64,000 nt of DNA from Ardenticatenaceae bacterium (GCA_020634565.1 JACKBN010000015.1:62001-126000); one strand, 5' to 3'. Shown: positions 45,069 to 54,080, counted from the stretch's first letter. Made by a program: numbers and translations. Notes: generated by a model from the letters alone, not told the origin.

Positions 45069-46610
45069 ATGAATTTTTGGCGCAATCGGCGATTGTGGGT
45101 GATGTTGGCAGCGGTCATGGGGCTGGCGCTCTTTTTGGGCATTACGGCGCAGAACAAGCTGGGCTTTCCACTGGACGATGCCTGGATTCACCAAACGTAT
45201 GCGCGGAATTTGGCGCGATACGGCCGTCTTGAATTCACTCCTGGCGTCAGCAGCGCAGGCTCCACAGCTCCACTTTGGACACTTCTCCTTGCTCTGGGTT
45301 ATTTGCTGGGCTTGCCCTATTTGTTTTGGGCCTACTTGCTTGGTGGCTTGTGTTTGCTCTGGTTGGGTTGGAGTGGGATGCGTTTGTGGCGGGCGCTTTG
45401 GCCTGCCCAAGCGGCGCGAGATTGGCTGGCAGGGATGGTGTTGGTGCTTACCTGGCCACTGCTGTGGGCGGCTGCAAGCGGCATGGAAACACTCTTTTTT
45501 GCCGCGTTGGGGCTGCAATTGGCTGCCTGGTACGCAGAGTTAGTGACCAACAATGAGGTCACGCTGCGCAACGTGGCGCGGCTGGGCTTTTTTGCCGGGC
45601 TGCTTATTCTCATCCGGCCAGATGGGCTCGGTTTGTTATTGTTAATCGCAGCGGGAATTTTGTTGCTGCCTGCCAGCAATACCGCACGATTGAAGCGGGC
45701 CGGGGTTTTGTGGGGAACGGCCGTTCTTCCTCTGCTCCCTTATTTTTTGTTCAACCACGCTACTAGCGGCACCATCTGGCCCAATACTTTGTATGCCAAG
45801 CAGGTGGAGTATGCGGCCGTTTTAGCTCAACCGTTTATCACAAGATTCAGTCAGCTATTGTATTTGAGCTTAGGTGGGGCATCTTCGGGTTGGCGCGGCA
45901 TTAGTAGTCCTCATTTGTTGCTGTTGCCCGGTCTTATTATCGCCGCCTGGCAAGCCATTAAGGCCGATTGGACGCAGCGGCGGCTATTTTACTTGCTACC
46001 TCTGTTTTGGGCGGGAGGGCACGTTTTTCTCTATGCCTGGCGCTTGCCGGTAACGTTTCAACACGGCCGTTATCTCATTCCAATCATGCCCATTTGGGTG
46101 ATTTATGGTCTCTCAGGGTGGGTCCTAGTACTGTTATATAATTCGTCAGAAAGTAACCGTACCTTGTGGCTAGGACAACAGGTAGCGCGCCTGTCTTTTA
46201 CATTCATAATGCTGTTTTTCCTGTTGCAAGGGGCATTTGCTTTTGCAACAGATGTAGCCATCGTTGAAGGGGAAATGGTCACCGTGGCGGGGTGGTTGGC
46301 AAACAACACCCCGCCCGAGGCCTTGATTGCTTCACATGATATTGGTGCAATTGGATATTTTGCGGAACGGCCGTTATTAGATTTAGCTGGCCTGATTACA
46401 CCCGAAGTTATCCCATTGCTAGAGGATGAAGAGGCTTTAGCCCACTACATTCTGAACAGTGATGCCCAATATTTAGTGACGGCACCAGGGTGGCCCTATT
46501 CTCAAGTTGCAAATCAGTCATCCACCAGACTGATATTTTCTACAGAGTTTGCATTAACCAAAGAACAGGGACTTAACAATATGACAGTTTACCAGCTGAT
46601 GGTACCGTAG
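45069..46610 (+). CDS. GT-C-like membrane glycosyltransferase, 513 aa
   Basis: A polytopic protein with about 11 helices and the first loop NKLGFPLDDAWIHQTYARNL, in which the DD pair takes the GT-C catalytic position. A second signature SSAGSTAPLWTLLLALGYLL follows. The C-terminal soluble region contains LIASHDIGAIGYFAERPLLD, often seen at the end of these proteins. It is the last gene of the GT-C run; a 176-bp gap then leads into the two-component/Tad region. Specificity unknown. Confidence 0.8.
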   Translation: MNFWRNRRLWVMLAAVMGLALFLGITAQNKLGFPLDDAWIHQTYARNLARYGRLEFTPGVSSAGSTAPLWTLLLALGYLLGLPYLFWAYLLGGLCLLWLGWSGMRLWRALWPAQAARDWLAGMVLVLTWPLLWAAASGMETLFFAALGLQLAAWYAELVTNNEVTLRNVARLGFFAGLLILIRPDGLGLLLLIAAGILLLPASNTARLKRAGVLWGTAVLPLLPYFLFNHATSGTIWPNTLYAKQVEYAAVLAQPFITRFSQLLYLSLGGASSGWRGISSPHLLLLPGLIIAAWQAIKADWTQRRLFYLLPLFWAGGHVFLYAWRLPVTFQHGRYLIPIMPIWVIYGLSGWVLVLLYNSSESNRTLWLGQQVARLSFTFIMLFFLLQGAFAFATDVAIVEGEMVTVAGWLANNTPPEALIASHDIGAIGYFAERPLLDLAGLITPEVIPLLEDEEALAHYILNSDAQYLVTAPGWPYSQVANQSSTRLIFSTEFALTKEQGLNNMTVYQLMVP

Positions 46611-46727
46611 TCCTGGTACTAGTAAAGGTGAAATCTGTTATACTGATTTTGCTCCTGCTCTTATAAGTCCACCAACTTTTTAGCCAACATTGTTCGATTT
46701 TTTAAGAGAAACGAGTTTAGTAAAGAG

Positions 46728-46759
46728 CTGCAAATCTGAAAGAGAAAGATAATTTGCAG
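46728..46759 (+). promoter_or_regulatory. leader stem-loop before the NarL-type regulator
   Basis: CTGCAAAT / ATTTGCAG inverted arms (46728-46735, 46752-46759) with a 16-nt A/G-rich loop, 27 bp ahead of the regulator's ATG. It could be an operator or an mRNA hairpin. It has no T-run. Confidence 0.4.
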
Positions 46760-46786
46760 ATCAAAATTACAGTGTGAGGTAAAAAC

Positions 46787-47479
46787 ATGACTGAACAAAC
46801 CCAACTGCTTATTGTTGACGATCATCCGGTTTTCCGCCAGGGATTACGTGACGTTTTGGAAACCGATTCCCGCATGAAAGTTATCGGCGAAGCTGCCGAT
46901 GGCGAAGTGGCCATTGAGATGGCTTATGAAATCAAACCAGAAGTTATTCTGATGGATATCAACCTGCCCACGATTAACGGGCTCCAGGTTACTCGCAAGA
47001 TTAAAACCCAACTGCCCGATGTGAAAGTGATTATGATCACTGGCTACGATGATGCGGAGCAGGTTTTCCATGCAATTCGGTCCGGTGCATCTGCCTACTG
47101 TCCCAAAGACATCACGCCAGAGGCTTTGATCAACATTATCCACACCGTGCGTGAGGGTAATTACTATGTTGAAGAGAAGACCATGTCTTATGATGAGCTG
47201 ATGCATTGGGTAGAACAACGGATCGGCCGTTTTAGTGGGCCACTGATTAGCGATTCAGAAGATCTGTTTGTGCCGCTTTCCCCGCGTGAGATGGAAATCT
47301 TGGAGCATGTTACCCGGGGCTTGAGCAATAAAGAAATTGCGTATAAACTAGGGATCAGTCATCAGACGGTTAAAAACCATATGACGGCCATCCTGCGTAA
47401 ATTGCGCGTTGATGACCGTACACAAGCGGCCGTTTATGCTTTGCGTCATGGTTGGGTTCGTCTGGAAGGCTCTCGTTAA
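46787..47479 (+). CDS. NarL/LuxR-type response regulator
   Basis: 230 residues. The receiver domain (1-120) has Asp11-Asp12, phospho-acceptor Asp57 (ILMDINLPT), Thr in MITGYD and Lys in CPKDITP. The C-terminal LuxR-type helix-turn-helix (about 165-225) shows SPREMEILEHVTRGLSNKEI and HQTVKNHMTAILRKLRV. It would bind DNA as a phosphorylated dimer. The kinase gene follows 74 bp downstream, and the Flp/Tad pilus genes follow that, so pilus expression is a natural target (inference). Confidence 0.93.
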   Translation: MTEQTQLLIVDDHPVFRQGLRDVLETDSRMKVIGEAADGEVAIEMAYEIKPEVILMDINLPTINGLQVTRKIKTQLPDVKVIMITGYDDAEQVFHAIRSGASAYCPKDITPEALINIIHTVREGNYYVEEKTMSYDELMHWVEQRIGRFSGPLISDSEDLFVPLSPREMEILEHVTRGLSNKEIAYKLGISHQTVKNHMTAILRKLRVDDRTQAAVYALRHGWVRLEGSR

Positions 47480-47553
47480 GCTATAAGCAAGCTGTAAGGG
47501 GTGTGCATTTCTCACAACGTTTTCTGGCTTGCTAAACGTAAGGAAATTTTTAC

Positions 47554-48618
47554 ATGGCAAACACGGCTGGAATCGAAAATGAGTTTTCGCTAGCATCCTT
47601 TTTGGAAGAAACGCAAAAAGATTACGAGCAAACCCAAAGAGATCTCAAAGAAATTGATATCTTAATTAAACAAAGTGCAGCTGAAGTTGAGCGTTTGGCA
47701 CAGCGTAACTCACAGGTTACCAGTTATACACGCCAACTTCAGACTAACTTTGAAACCTTGCCCCGTGAGGACATCAAGGAAGCGTACGAGGCATTGAATG
47801 ATGTCCAGCAACGCTTATTTACCATGCGCGGCCAGCTGGAAAAGCTGCAAAGCGACCAGCGAAACCTGGAACGCCTTGCTGAAGTTCAAAGAAAAATAAT
47901 GGAGCTGACGGATGGTGCCATGCCTTTGTCATCTTCAGGCGGGCGTCGCCGTATGGAACAACCTAACGTTATTCGTGTTATTCAAACAGAAGAAGCGGTA
48001 CGTCAAGGGTTGGTGCGCAAGATGCATGATAGTGTTGCTTCTTCAATTAGCAACTTCATTCTTCAAGCCGAAATTTGTCAACGCTTTTTTGACGTAAATC
48101 CTGATCGTGCCCGCACAGAGTTAAATGCGCTTAAGAGTTCTGCTGGTTCCACGTTTAGCAATGTGAAGGACTTCATCTTCGATTTGCGTCCTATGATGTT
48201 GGATGACTTAGGCGTTGTGCCGACTCTCCGTCGTTATGCAGAATCTTTCCAGGAAAAAAATGGTGTGCCGGTCCCCATTACGGTGACGGGCGTAGAGCGC
48301 CGTTTGGAAAGTCATATTGAAGTAACTGTTTTCCGGAACGTTCAAGAACTGCTGCAAAATGCCATGAATCATGCGCAGGCTACCCAAATCCAGATTCAGG
48401 TGGATATGGGGTCGGAGCAGGTAACGGCCGTTGTTGAAGATAATGGCAGTGGTTTCAACGTAGATGATGCCCTTAATGGTAATGGAAAAACCATTGGCTT
48501 ATCTACCTTGCGGGAAAGAACAGAAATGTTGGGTGGTGAACTAAATATTCAAAGTAATATAGGGCAAGGCACCAGAATAGAATTCTCAATTCCAATCATT
48601 GACGAAGCAAGCCTGTAA
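47554..48618 (+). CDS. soluble DegS-like sensor histidine kinase
   Basis: 354 residues with no membrane segment. Residues 15-130 form a long coiled coil resembling the DegS sensor domain. The HisKA_3 region carries the phosphorylated His158 (RKMHDSVASSIS). A HATPase domain follows (NVQELLQNAMNHAQATQIQI, EDNGSGF, GLSTLRERTEMLGGEL). The family partner is a NarL/DegU-type regulator, encoded immediately upstream. Cytoplasmic sensing is expected. It could also phosphorylate the receiver domain of TadZ, whose site is intact (speculative). Confidence 0.9.
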   Translation: MANTAGIENEFSLASFLEETQKDYEQTQRDLKEIDILIKQSAAEVERLAQRNSQVTSYTRQLQTNFETLPREDIKEAYEALNDVQQRLFTMRGQLEKLQSDQRNLERLAEVQRKIMELTDGAMPLSSSGGRRRMEQPNVIRVIQTEEAVRQGLVRKMHDSVASSISNFILQAEICQRFFDVNPDRARTELNALKSSAGSTFSNVKDFIFDLRPMMLDDLGVVPTLRRYAESFQEKNGVPVPITVTGVERRLESHIEVTVFRNVQELLQNAMNHAQATQIQIQVDMGSEQVTAVVEDNGSGFNVDDALNGNGKTIGLSTLRERTEMLGGELNIQSNIGQGTRIEFSIPIIDEASL

Positions 48619-48644
48619 AACACCTCTAAAATATATAAATTCAC

Positions 48645-48674
48645 TTGACATTAACGGCTAGCACCTGTTACGCT
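48645..48674 (+). promoter_or_regulatory. candidate promoter of the flp pilin gene
   Basis: A perfect TTGACA (48645-48650) with an 18-bp spacer to TACGCT (48669-48674). It implies a leader of about 210 nt before the pilin. That leader also holds a perfect 9-bp stem with a CCT loop (48783-48803, taccacaat/attgtggta). The -10 box is weak. Confidence 0.45.
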
Positions 48675-48782
48675 AAGAATATTGTTCCTCAAGTAATTTT
48701 AAGCGTAAGGTACTAGGACTATTATACTAGTAATAAGCAGTCAGCCAGAAAACATCGCTCTCCACATCACACAAAAATTAAG

Positions 48783-48803
48783 TACCACAATCCTATTGTG
48801 GTA
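48783..48803 (+). promoter_or_regulatory. stem-loop in the flp leader
   Basis: TACCACAAT / ATTGTGGTA with a 3-nt loop, 87 bp ahead of the pilin ATG. It has no T-run. It may stabilise the abundant pilin mRNA or serve as an operator. Confidence 0.5.
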
Positions 48804-48890
48804 AGTCGCACAAAAGATTAAGCTTACAAGCGTAAATATGTAACGTTATTTGCGATTTGAATCTGTAAACTGTAAAGGAGGTTTTAACAG

Positions 48891-49043
48891 ATGTTATTCT
48901 TACACCGTGAAGATGGTCAGGGTTTGGTAGAGTATGCATTGGTATTGGTCCTCGTGGCTGTTGTCGTTATTGCTATTCTGACACTGCTCGGCCCACAAAT
49001 TGGTAACGTATTTAGCCGCATCGTTAATGGTCTCAGCGCCTAA
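48891..49043 (+). CDS. flp: Flp/Fap-type pilin (Tad pilus major subunit)
   Basis: 50 residues, too short for most gene finders. MLFLHREDGQGLVEYALVLV shows the class IVb prepilin signature: a short charged leader, Gly9 as the cleavage site, Glu at mature position +5 and Tyr at +6, then a hydrophobic helix and a short tail (GPQIGNVFSRIVNGLSA). A strong aaaggagg site precedes the ATG. It stands alone with its own promoter and terminator, directly before the tadZABC genes. This suits the high output needed for a pilus subunit. Confidence 0.93.
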   Translation: MLFLHREDGQGLVEYALVLVLVAVVVIAILTLLGPQIGNVFSRIVNGLSA

Positions 49044-49093
49044 TTTTTGGCAATATTCATTTTAAGACATATTTTGTTTGTTTTTTGAGACCA

Positions 49094-49127
49094 GAGCCCT
49101 ATCTGCAAGATAGGGCTCAATTTTTTT
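49094..49127 (+). terminator. intrinsic terminator after flp
   Basis: A perfect 11-bp stem GAGCCCTATCT / AGATAGGGCTC with a GCA loop, then AA and seven T. It separates the pilin transcript from the tad genes. Confidence 0.92.
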
Positions 49128-49173
49128 ATATTAGTATCACCCGTCTCCTGCATTCTATAAATTCATTCCCCTA

Positions 49174-49201
49174 TTGACATTGTTATGGATCATAGTATGA
49201 T
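49174..49201 (+). promoter_or_regulatory. predicted promoter of tadZABC
   Basis: TTGACA (49174-49179), a 16-bp spacer and TATGAT (49196-49201), about 160 bp before tadZ. Confidence 0.7.
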
Positions 49202-49362
49202 GGTCTAAATTCCTACTTTAGGGCATAATATTATGTAGAGCTCTATTTGTTTCCATCTCCTTATTCCCTCATTTATATAAGTTCTCTGGAGAAAATAAAC
49301 GAGTTTCTACAAAGTTAGTAACATTCAATAAACTGTAAGTATAGACACCTTCTGGGCACATA

Positions 49363-50655
49363 ATGGCAGGAAATATTCGCGTACTGATTGTAGATGATCT
49401 CCCTGAAACTCGGGAAAATGTTCGAAAGCTTCTTCAATTTGAGTCAGACATTGAGGTAATCGGCCAGGCCGGTACCGGTGAAGAAGCTGTACAAATGGCT
49501 AAAGAGCATCAGCCAGACATAATTTTGATGGATATCAACATGCCAGGTATCGATGGCATTGGCGCAAGCCAGCAAATTTCGGAATCGGTACCTTCTGTTC
49601 AGATCATCATTATGTCTGTGCAGAGCGATCCCAACTATCTCCGTCGGGCGATGATGGCTGGGGCTCGTGACTTCTTGACAAAGCCATTTGGTGGTGACGA
49701 GCTTGTTGCCGCTATTCGCCGGGTTCACGATAAACGCCCAACAGTCACTTCAACGCCCGCGCGCCAACCTCGACAAACAGCTAACAGCGCTTCATCAGAT
49801 GAACCCATGTCGCTTCCAGAAGGGAATATCATTGCTGTTTACAGCCCAAAAGGTGGAGCGGGATGTACCACTGTTGCTATAAATTTGGCGGTGGCTCTGG
49901 CCAGAAGAGGCAGACGAACGATTCTCGTGGATGGGAGTCTGCAGTTTGGTGATGTTTCAGTTATGCTGAACATGAAAGCTGTGACCAGTATCGCTGATCT
50001 AAGCGATCGTGGTAATGAACTCGATCAAGATCTTATTAGCAGCATTTCGCAGGTGCATCGGAGCAACCTAAATGTTTTATTGGCTCCACCACGTCCAGAA
50101 ATGGCGGATGTGGTTACTGAAGAAAATATTAAGCAATTGCTAGCAGCCTTGAAAGAGTCTTTTGATTTTATTATTGTGGATACAACTTCTTATTTAAGTG
50201 AAAAGACTCTGGCAATTTTGGATGTGGCCGACCGTATTGTTTTACTTGCTCAGCAAAATCTGTCCAGCTTGAAAAACGTAAGTCGTTTCTTTGATTTAGC
50301 GGAAAGTCTGGAATACGAAATGCAAAAGGTTTGGTTGGTCGTAAATCGGGCTAAAAACAAGCAGGGGAAGGGCATCTCTGTTCATGATGTAGGCAAGGCA
50401 TTGAAACGGCCGATTTATGGTACCGTCCCTGATGATGAAATTACAGTAAGCGATGCTTCTAACAGAGGCGTTCCCTTGGTAATGGGAGAACACCAAAAGA
50501 AAGCAATAAGCTTGGCAGTAATTAAGATTGCCGACCAGATTGCTAAGGAGTTGATGGAAGGCAAAGCACCAGTGAATAATGCCAAAGCCGAACCTGAACA
50601 ATCAAAAGGTCTATTCGGGCGGCTTTTTAGTCGTAGCCCAAATGCTGGAGGATAA
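49363..50655 (+). CDS. tadZ: TadZ/CpaE-like pilus localisation ATPase with intact receiver domain
   Basis: 430 residues. The receiver (1-120) has a complete acidic pocket (VDDLPETREN), Asp in ILMDINMPG and Lys in FLTKPFGG; many TadZ/CpaE proteins have degenerate receivers. A MinD/ParA-type ATPase follows (about 155-390) with the deviant Walker A SPKGGAGCTTVAIN, which keeps the signature Lys but has Cys for the second Lys, plus ILVDGSLQFGDVS and FIIVDTTSY. It would position the Tad machine at a cell pole or septum. tadA starts 2 bp after its stop. Confidence 0.92.
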   Translation: MAGNIRVLIVDDLPETRENVRKLLQFESDIEVIGQAGTGEEAVQMAKEHQPDIILMDINMPGIDGIGASQQISESVPSVQIIIMSVQSDPNYLRRAMMAGARDFLTKPFGGDELVAAIRRVHDKRPTVTSTPARQPRQTANSASSDEPMSLPEGNIIAVYSPKGGAGCTTVAINLAVALARRGRRTILVDGSLQFGDVSVMLNMKAVTSIADLSDRGNELDQDLISSISQVHRSNLNVLLAPPRPEMADVVTEENIKQLLAALKESFDFIIVDTTSYLSEKTLAILDVADRIVLLAQQNLSSLKNVSRFFDLAESLEYEMQKVWLVVNRAKNKQGKGISVHDVGKALKRPIYGTVPDDEITVSDASNRGVPLVMGEHQKKAISLAVIKIADQIAKELMEGKAPVNNAKAEPEQSKGLFGRLFSRSPNAGG

Positions 50656-50657
50656 TT

Positions 50658-52034
50658 GTGTCTCTTTTAAAACGAATCGAAAGAAACCAGGAATCAACAA
50701 CCCAAGCAGAGCCATCTAAGCTTCAGGAACTGAGAGTTAAAAGAGCTTCTCCAGCAGTGGGATCACGCGATGCTTACGTTGACCTGAAAAATCGTGTCCA
50801 GCAGCGACTGATTGCCGAATTAGACCCTAGCATGGACATTACACAAACGGCCGAAGTACGCATGACGATTCAGGAAATGTTTGAATCCATGTTGGCCGAA
50901 GAAAGCATTGTCCTCACCCGTAATGAAAAACGTCGTCTGTTCGAGGCAATTGTGGCCGAAATTTTGGGTTTTGGCCCTCTTGAGCAGTTTTTGCACATGG
51001 ATGGCGTTACAGAAATTATGGTGAATGGGCCTAAAAATGTATATGTTGAACGCGGTGGAAAGATCCAGCGCGTTAATGTGACATTTGAAGATAACGATCA
51101 CCTCCTGCGTATTATTGATCGTATTGTGGCACCTTTGGGACGCCGTATTGATGAAGGATCACCGATGGTAGATGCTCGTTTGCCAGATGGTTCTCGTGTG
51201 AATGCCGTCATTCAGCCTATTTCCCTAAATGGTGCCTCACTAACCATTCGTATTTTCTCCAAGATTCCTTTTACAGTAGAAAACATTATTGAATTTGGCA
51301 GTATTACTGTTGAAGCCGTAGAGTTTCTTAAAGCCTGTGTCATTTCCAAGCTCAATGTTATGATTTCTGGTGGTACAGGCTCAGGAAAGACCACCCTATT
51401 GAACATTCTTTCTGGCTTTATTCCTGATGATGAGCGTATTGTAACCATCGAAAATGCGGCCGAATTGCAACTGCGCCAGGACCATGTGGTTACACTGGAA
51501 TCACGCACGGCTAACGTGGAAGGGCGGGGAGCCGTCACCATTCAGGATTTGGTGATTAACTCTTTGCGTATGCGCCCTGATCGTATCATCGTTGGTGAGG
51601 TTCGTGGCGGTGAAGCGTTAGACATGTTGCAGGCGATGAATACAGGTCATGATGGTAGCTTGGCAACCGGCCATGCGAACAGCCCTCGCGATATGCTTTC
51701 CCGTTTGGAAACGATGGTGTTGATGGCTGGTATGGACTTGCCGCACCGCGCTATTCGTGAGCAAATTGCCTCAGCCATTCATCTTGTCGTGCATCAGGAT
51801 CGTATGCGTGATGGGTCCCGTAAAGTCACCGCGATTAGTGAAATTCAAGGTATGGAAGGTGATGTAATTACCACATCAGAAATCTTCCGTTTTGAGCAGA
51901 CTAACATTGAAAATGGCAAGGTAATTGGTCGCTTGCGCCCAACTGGTTTGCGGCCTAAGTTCATGTGGAAAATTCAGGAGGCGGGTATTATGCTGCCGCC
52001 TTCAATCTTTGGTATTGGTAGTCGCCGTCGTTAG
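50658..52034 (+). CDS. tadA: TadA/CpaF secretion ATPase
   Basis: A 458-residue hexameric motor that drives both extension and retraction in Tad systems. It has an N-terminal helical domain, then MISGGTGSGKTTLLNILSG (Walker A), an Asp box, RPDRIIVGEVRGGEALDMLQ (Walker B) and a His box near TGHANSPRDML. GTG start with ggagg 6 bp upstream. It lies between tadZ and tadB, the usual order. Confidence 0.95.
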   Translation: MSLLKRIERNQESTTQAEPSKLQELRVKRASPAVGSRDAYVDLKNRVQQRLIAELDPSMDITQTAEVRMTIQEMFESMLAEESIVLTRNEKRRLFEAIVAEILGFGPLEQFLHMDGVTEIMVNGPKNVYVERGGKIQRVNVTFEDNDHLLRIIDRIVAPLGRRIDEGSPMVDARLPDGSRVNAVIQPISLNGASLTIRIFSKIPFTVENIIEFGSITVEAVEFLKACVISKLNVMISGGTGSGKTTLLNILSGFIPDDERIVTIENAAELQLRQDHVVTLESRTANVEGRGAVTIQDLVINSLRMRPDRIIVGEVRGGEALDMLQAMNTGHDGSLATGHANSPRDMLSRLETMVLMAGMDLPHRAIREQIASAIHLVVHQDRMRDGSRKVTAISEIQGMEGDVITTSEIFRFEQTNIENGKVIGRLRPTGLRPKFMWKIQEAGIMLPPSIFGIGSRRR

Positions 52035-52070
52035 TAACTAGGACTGCTGTAACCTTAAAGGAGCGTGCTC

Positions 52071-53066
52071 ATGTCTCCATTAATTTTCGTCGTTGGAGGT
52101 ATCGCCCTGTTGCTGATACTTGGCGCAGGTGTTGCCATTGCTGCTACTGGGGGTCAAAGAGCAGTTGATGAGCGTCTAGAACAGTTCGTTGGGGCGACAA
52201 CGGTTGTAGAGTTACCAGAAAGTGTTGATTCTCCCGATGGTCCTGATGTCGCTGACAGATTGGATAAAGCATTAGCGGGGCGGAATTTTTTCGAACCAAT
52301 CCGAGAGCGTATTTCCAGGGCAGATGCTAAACTTCGTGTTAGTGAGTATGTGACTCTGGTTGTTATCTCCGGTGCGGTGGCCGCAATTATTGGCTATTTT
52401 CTTCCCCAGCAAAATTCAATTTTAATTGCGGTTATTGCCGGATTTTTTGGGCTACGCATTCCCCGAATGTATGTACGGACAATGGCAAAGCGGCGTATGC
52501 AGGCTTTTGATGCCCAGTTGAGCGACACGCTGAATTTGTGGGTCAATGCACTTCGTTCTGGATATAGCGTTTTGCAATCTATGGAAGCAATTGCCACCGA
52601 GTTGGCACCTCCTGTTTCGGTGGAGTTTGAACGGGTGGTACAAGAAGTGCGCCTGGGTTTGAGTGTAGAACAAGCATTGGCAAATATGTATCGTCGGGTG
52701 CCGAGCGAGGACCTGGATTTGGTGATTACGGCCGTAAATATTCAGCGTGAGGTTGGTGGTAATCTGGCTGAAGTGCTAGACACCATTAGCTTTACCATTC
52801 GAGAACGCGTTCGTATCAAGGGCGAAATTCGTACTTTAACGGCTCAGGGCCGTGTCTCAGGCTGGATTATCAGTCTTTTGCCCATTGTTTTGGGTTTTAT
52901 CCTTTTCTTGATTAATCCAGAATATGTTTCTGAACTTTGGGTACGGGAAGATCCATGGATTTTCCCGCAGGTTATCCCCTGTGGTTGGGTTGTTCTGGCC
53001 TTTAGCGGGATCATGATTGGGGCCGGAGCATTTGCCATTAGCAAGATTGTGGACATTGAAGTGTAA
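52071..53066 (+). CDS. tadB: TadB inner-membrane platform protein
   Basis: 331 residues. An N-terminal helix is followed by a charged region, a pair of helices, the T2SSF domain (about 170-300, FDAQLSDTLNLWVNALRSGY, INIQREVGGNLAEVLDTIS) and C-terminal helices. The ATG at 52071, with aaaggag upstream, is preferred over a GTG two codons earlier. TadB and TadC form the membrane platform that TadA drives. Confidence 0.93.
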   Translation: MSPLIFVVGGIALLLILGAGVAIAATGGQRAVDERLEQFVGATTVVELPESVDSPDGPDVADRLDKALAGRNFFEPIRERISRADAKLRVSEYVTLVVISGAVAAIIGYFLPQQNSILIAVIAGFFGLRIPRMYVRTMAKRRMQAFDAQLSDTLNLWVNALRSGYSVLQSMEAIATELAPPVSVEFERVVQEVRLGLSVEQALANMYRRVPSEDLDLVITAVNIQREVGGNLAEVLDTISFTIRERVRIKGEIRTLTAQGRVSGWIISLLPIVLGFILFLINPEYVSELWVREDPWIFPQVIPCGWVVLAFSGIMIGAGAFAISKIVDIEV

Positions 53067-53102
53067 CGGCCGTTTCATTTGATAACTGGAGACCATTAAA
53101 TT

Positions 53103-54047
53103 ATGACCCCATTAATGTTGCTGATTATCGTAGTGGTTGCCATTTTGTTGATGGTGGGTAGCGTTTTGCTTTTGCGCCGCTCAGAAGACGATCCCCTGGC
53201 TGTGCGTATTGATGAATTTGCTGCCAGAGAAGAAATCGTCTCTATCGAAGAAATCGAGCTTTCATTGCCCTTCTCGGATCGTGTGTTTGTGCCCATGATT
53301 CGTCGTGTTAGCGAATTTTTAGTTCGCTATACGCCTCAGAAAACGCTTGAAAGCACAACTCGGCTTTTGGAGCTGGCTGGTAATCCCCGAAATATGCGCG
53401 CCGCGGATTTCATTGTGATACGTGGTGTTTTTACGGTCTTTTTTGCCGCTTTAGTGTTTCTGATGATGACACGCCTGAGCAGCGCCGAGCTAAATAGACG
53501 CTTGCTCTATACTCTGGGTGCTGCGGTTCTGGGTTGGTATTTGCCCTTTATGTTGCTGCGCTCAATGGTAGACCGTCGGAAAGAAGCCATCATTAAAAAA
53601 CTGCCAGATGCCCTGGACTTGATGACGATTTGTGTGGATGCTGGTTTGACGTTTAATGCTGCTATGCAAAAAGTGGATGAAAAGTGGGATGATCCGCTAG
53701 CCAACGAGTTTGGTCGCGTTATTCACGAAATGCAGCTTGGCAAATCACGTCGTCAATCGCTCCGAGATATGTCCGACCGGATGGATGTATCGGATGTGAC
53801 AAGTTTTATTGCGGCCGTTTTGCAAGCAGACCAGTTAGGTGTGGGTATTGGTAAAATTTTACGTATCCAATCTGAGCAGATGCGTGTACGGCGGCGTCAG
53901 CGAGCGGAAGAGAAAGCCCAGCAAGCACCAGTGAAAATGTTGTTCCCAATGGTGTTCCTGATTTTCCCCTCCATCTTTGTAGTTTTGCTTGGTCCTGCCG
54001 GATTCCAGATGTTGCGCAGCGATTCCCTTGGGGGCATCACTGGCTAA
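53103..54047 (+). CDS. tadC: TadC inner-membrane platform protein
   Basis: 314 residues with the T2SSF fold: KKLPDALDLMTICVDAGLTF, then FGRVIHEMQLGKSRRQSLRD and IAAVLQADQLGVGIGKILRI. Helices flank the domain, with a C-terminal pair ending QMLRSDSLGG. It follows tadB by 36 bp. After it come comF and housekeeping genes, so TadE/F pseudopilins, the CpaB/RcpC factors and the prepilin peptidase must be encoded elsewhere. Confidence 0.93.
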   Translation: MTPLMLLIIVVVAILLMVGSVLLLRRSEDDPLAVRIDEFAAREEIVSIEEIELSLPFSDRVFVPMIRRVSEFLVRYTPQKTLESTTRLLELAGNPRNMRAADFIVIRGVFTVFFAALVFLMMTRLSSAELNRRLLYTLGAAVLGWYLPFMLLRSMVDRRKEAIIKKLPDALDLMTICVDAGLTFNAAMQKVDEKWDDPLANEFGRVIHEMQLGKSRRQSLRDMSDRMDVSDVTSFIAAVLQADQLGVGIGKILRIQSEQMRVRRRQRAEEKAQQAPVKMLFPMVFLIFPSIFVVLLGPAGFQMLRSDSLGGITG

Positions 54048-54080
54048 ACCAAACATATAGTTTGAAGTTTTAATTTTTAG

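Larger units (their letters stand above)
49044..49362. other. 319-bp gap between flp and tadZ
   Basis: Holds the flp terminator (49094-49127) and a promoter for tadZ (49174-49201). The remainder is AT-rich, with no further open frame or structure that I can support. Confidence 0.8.
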
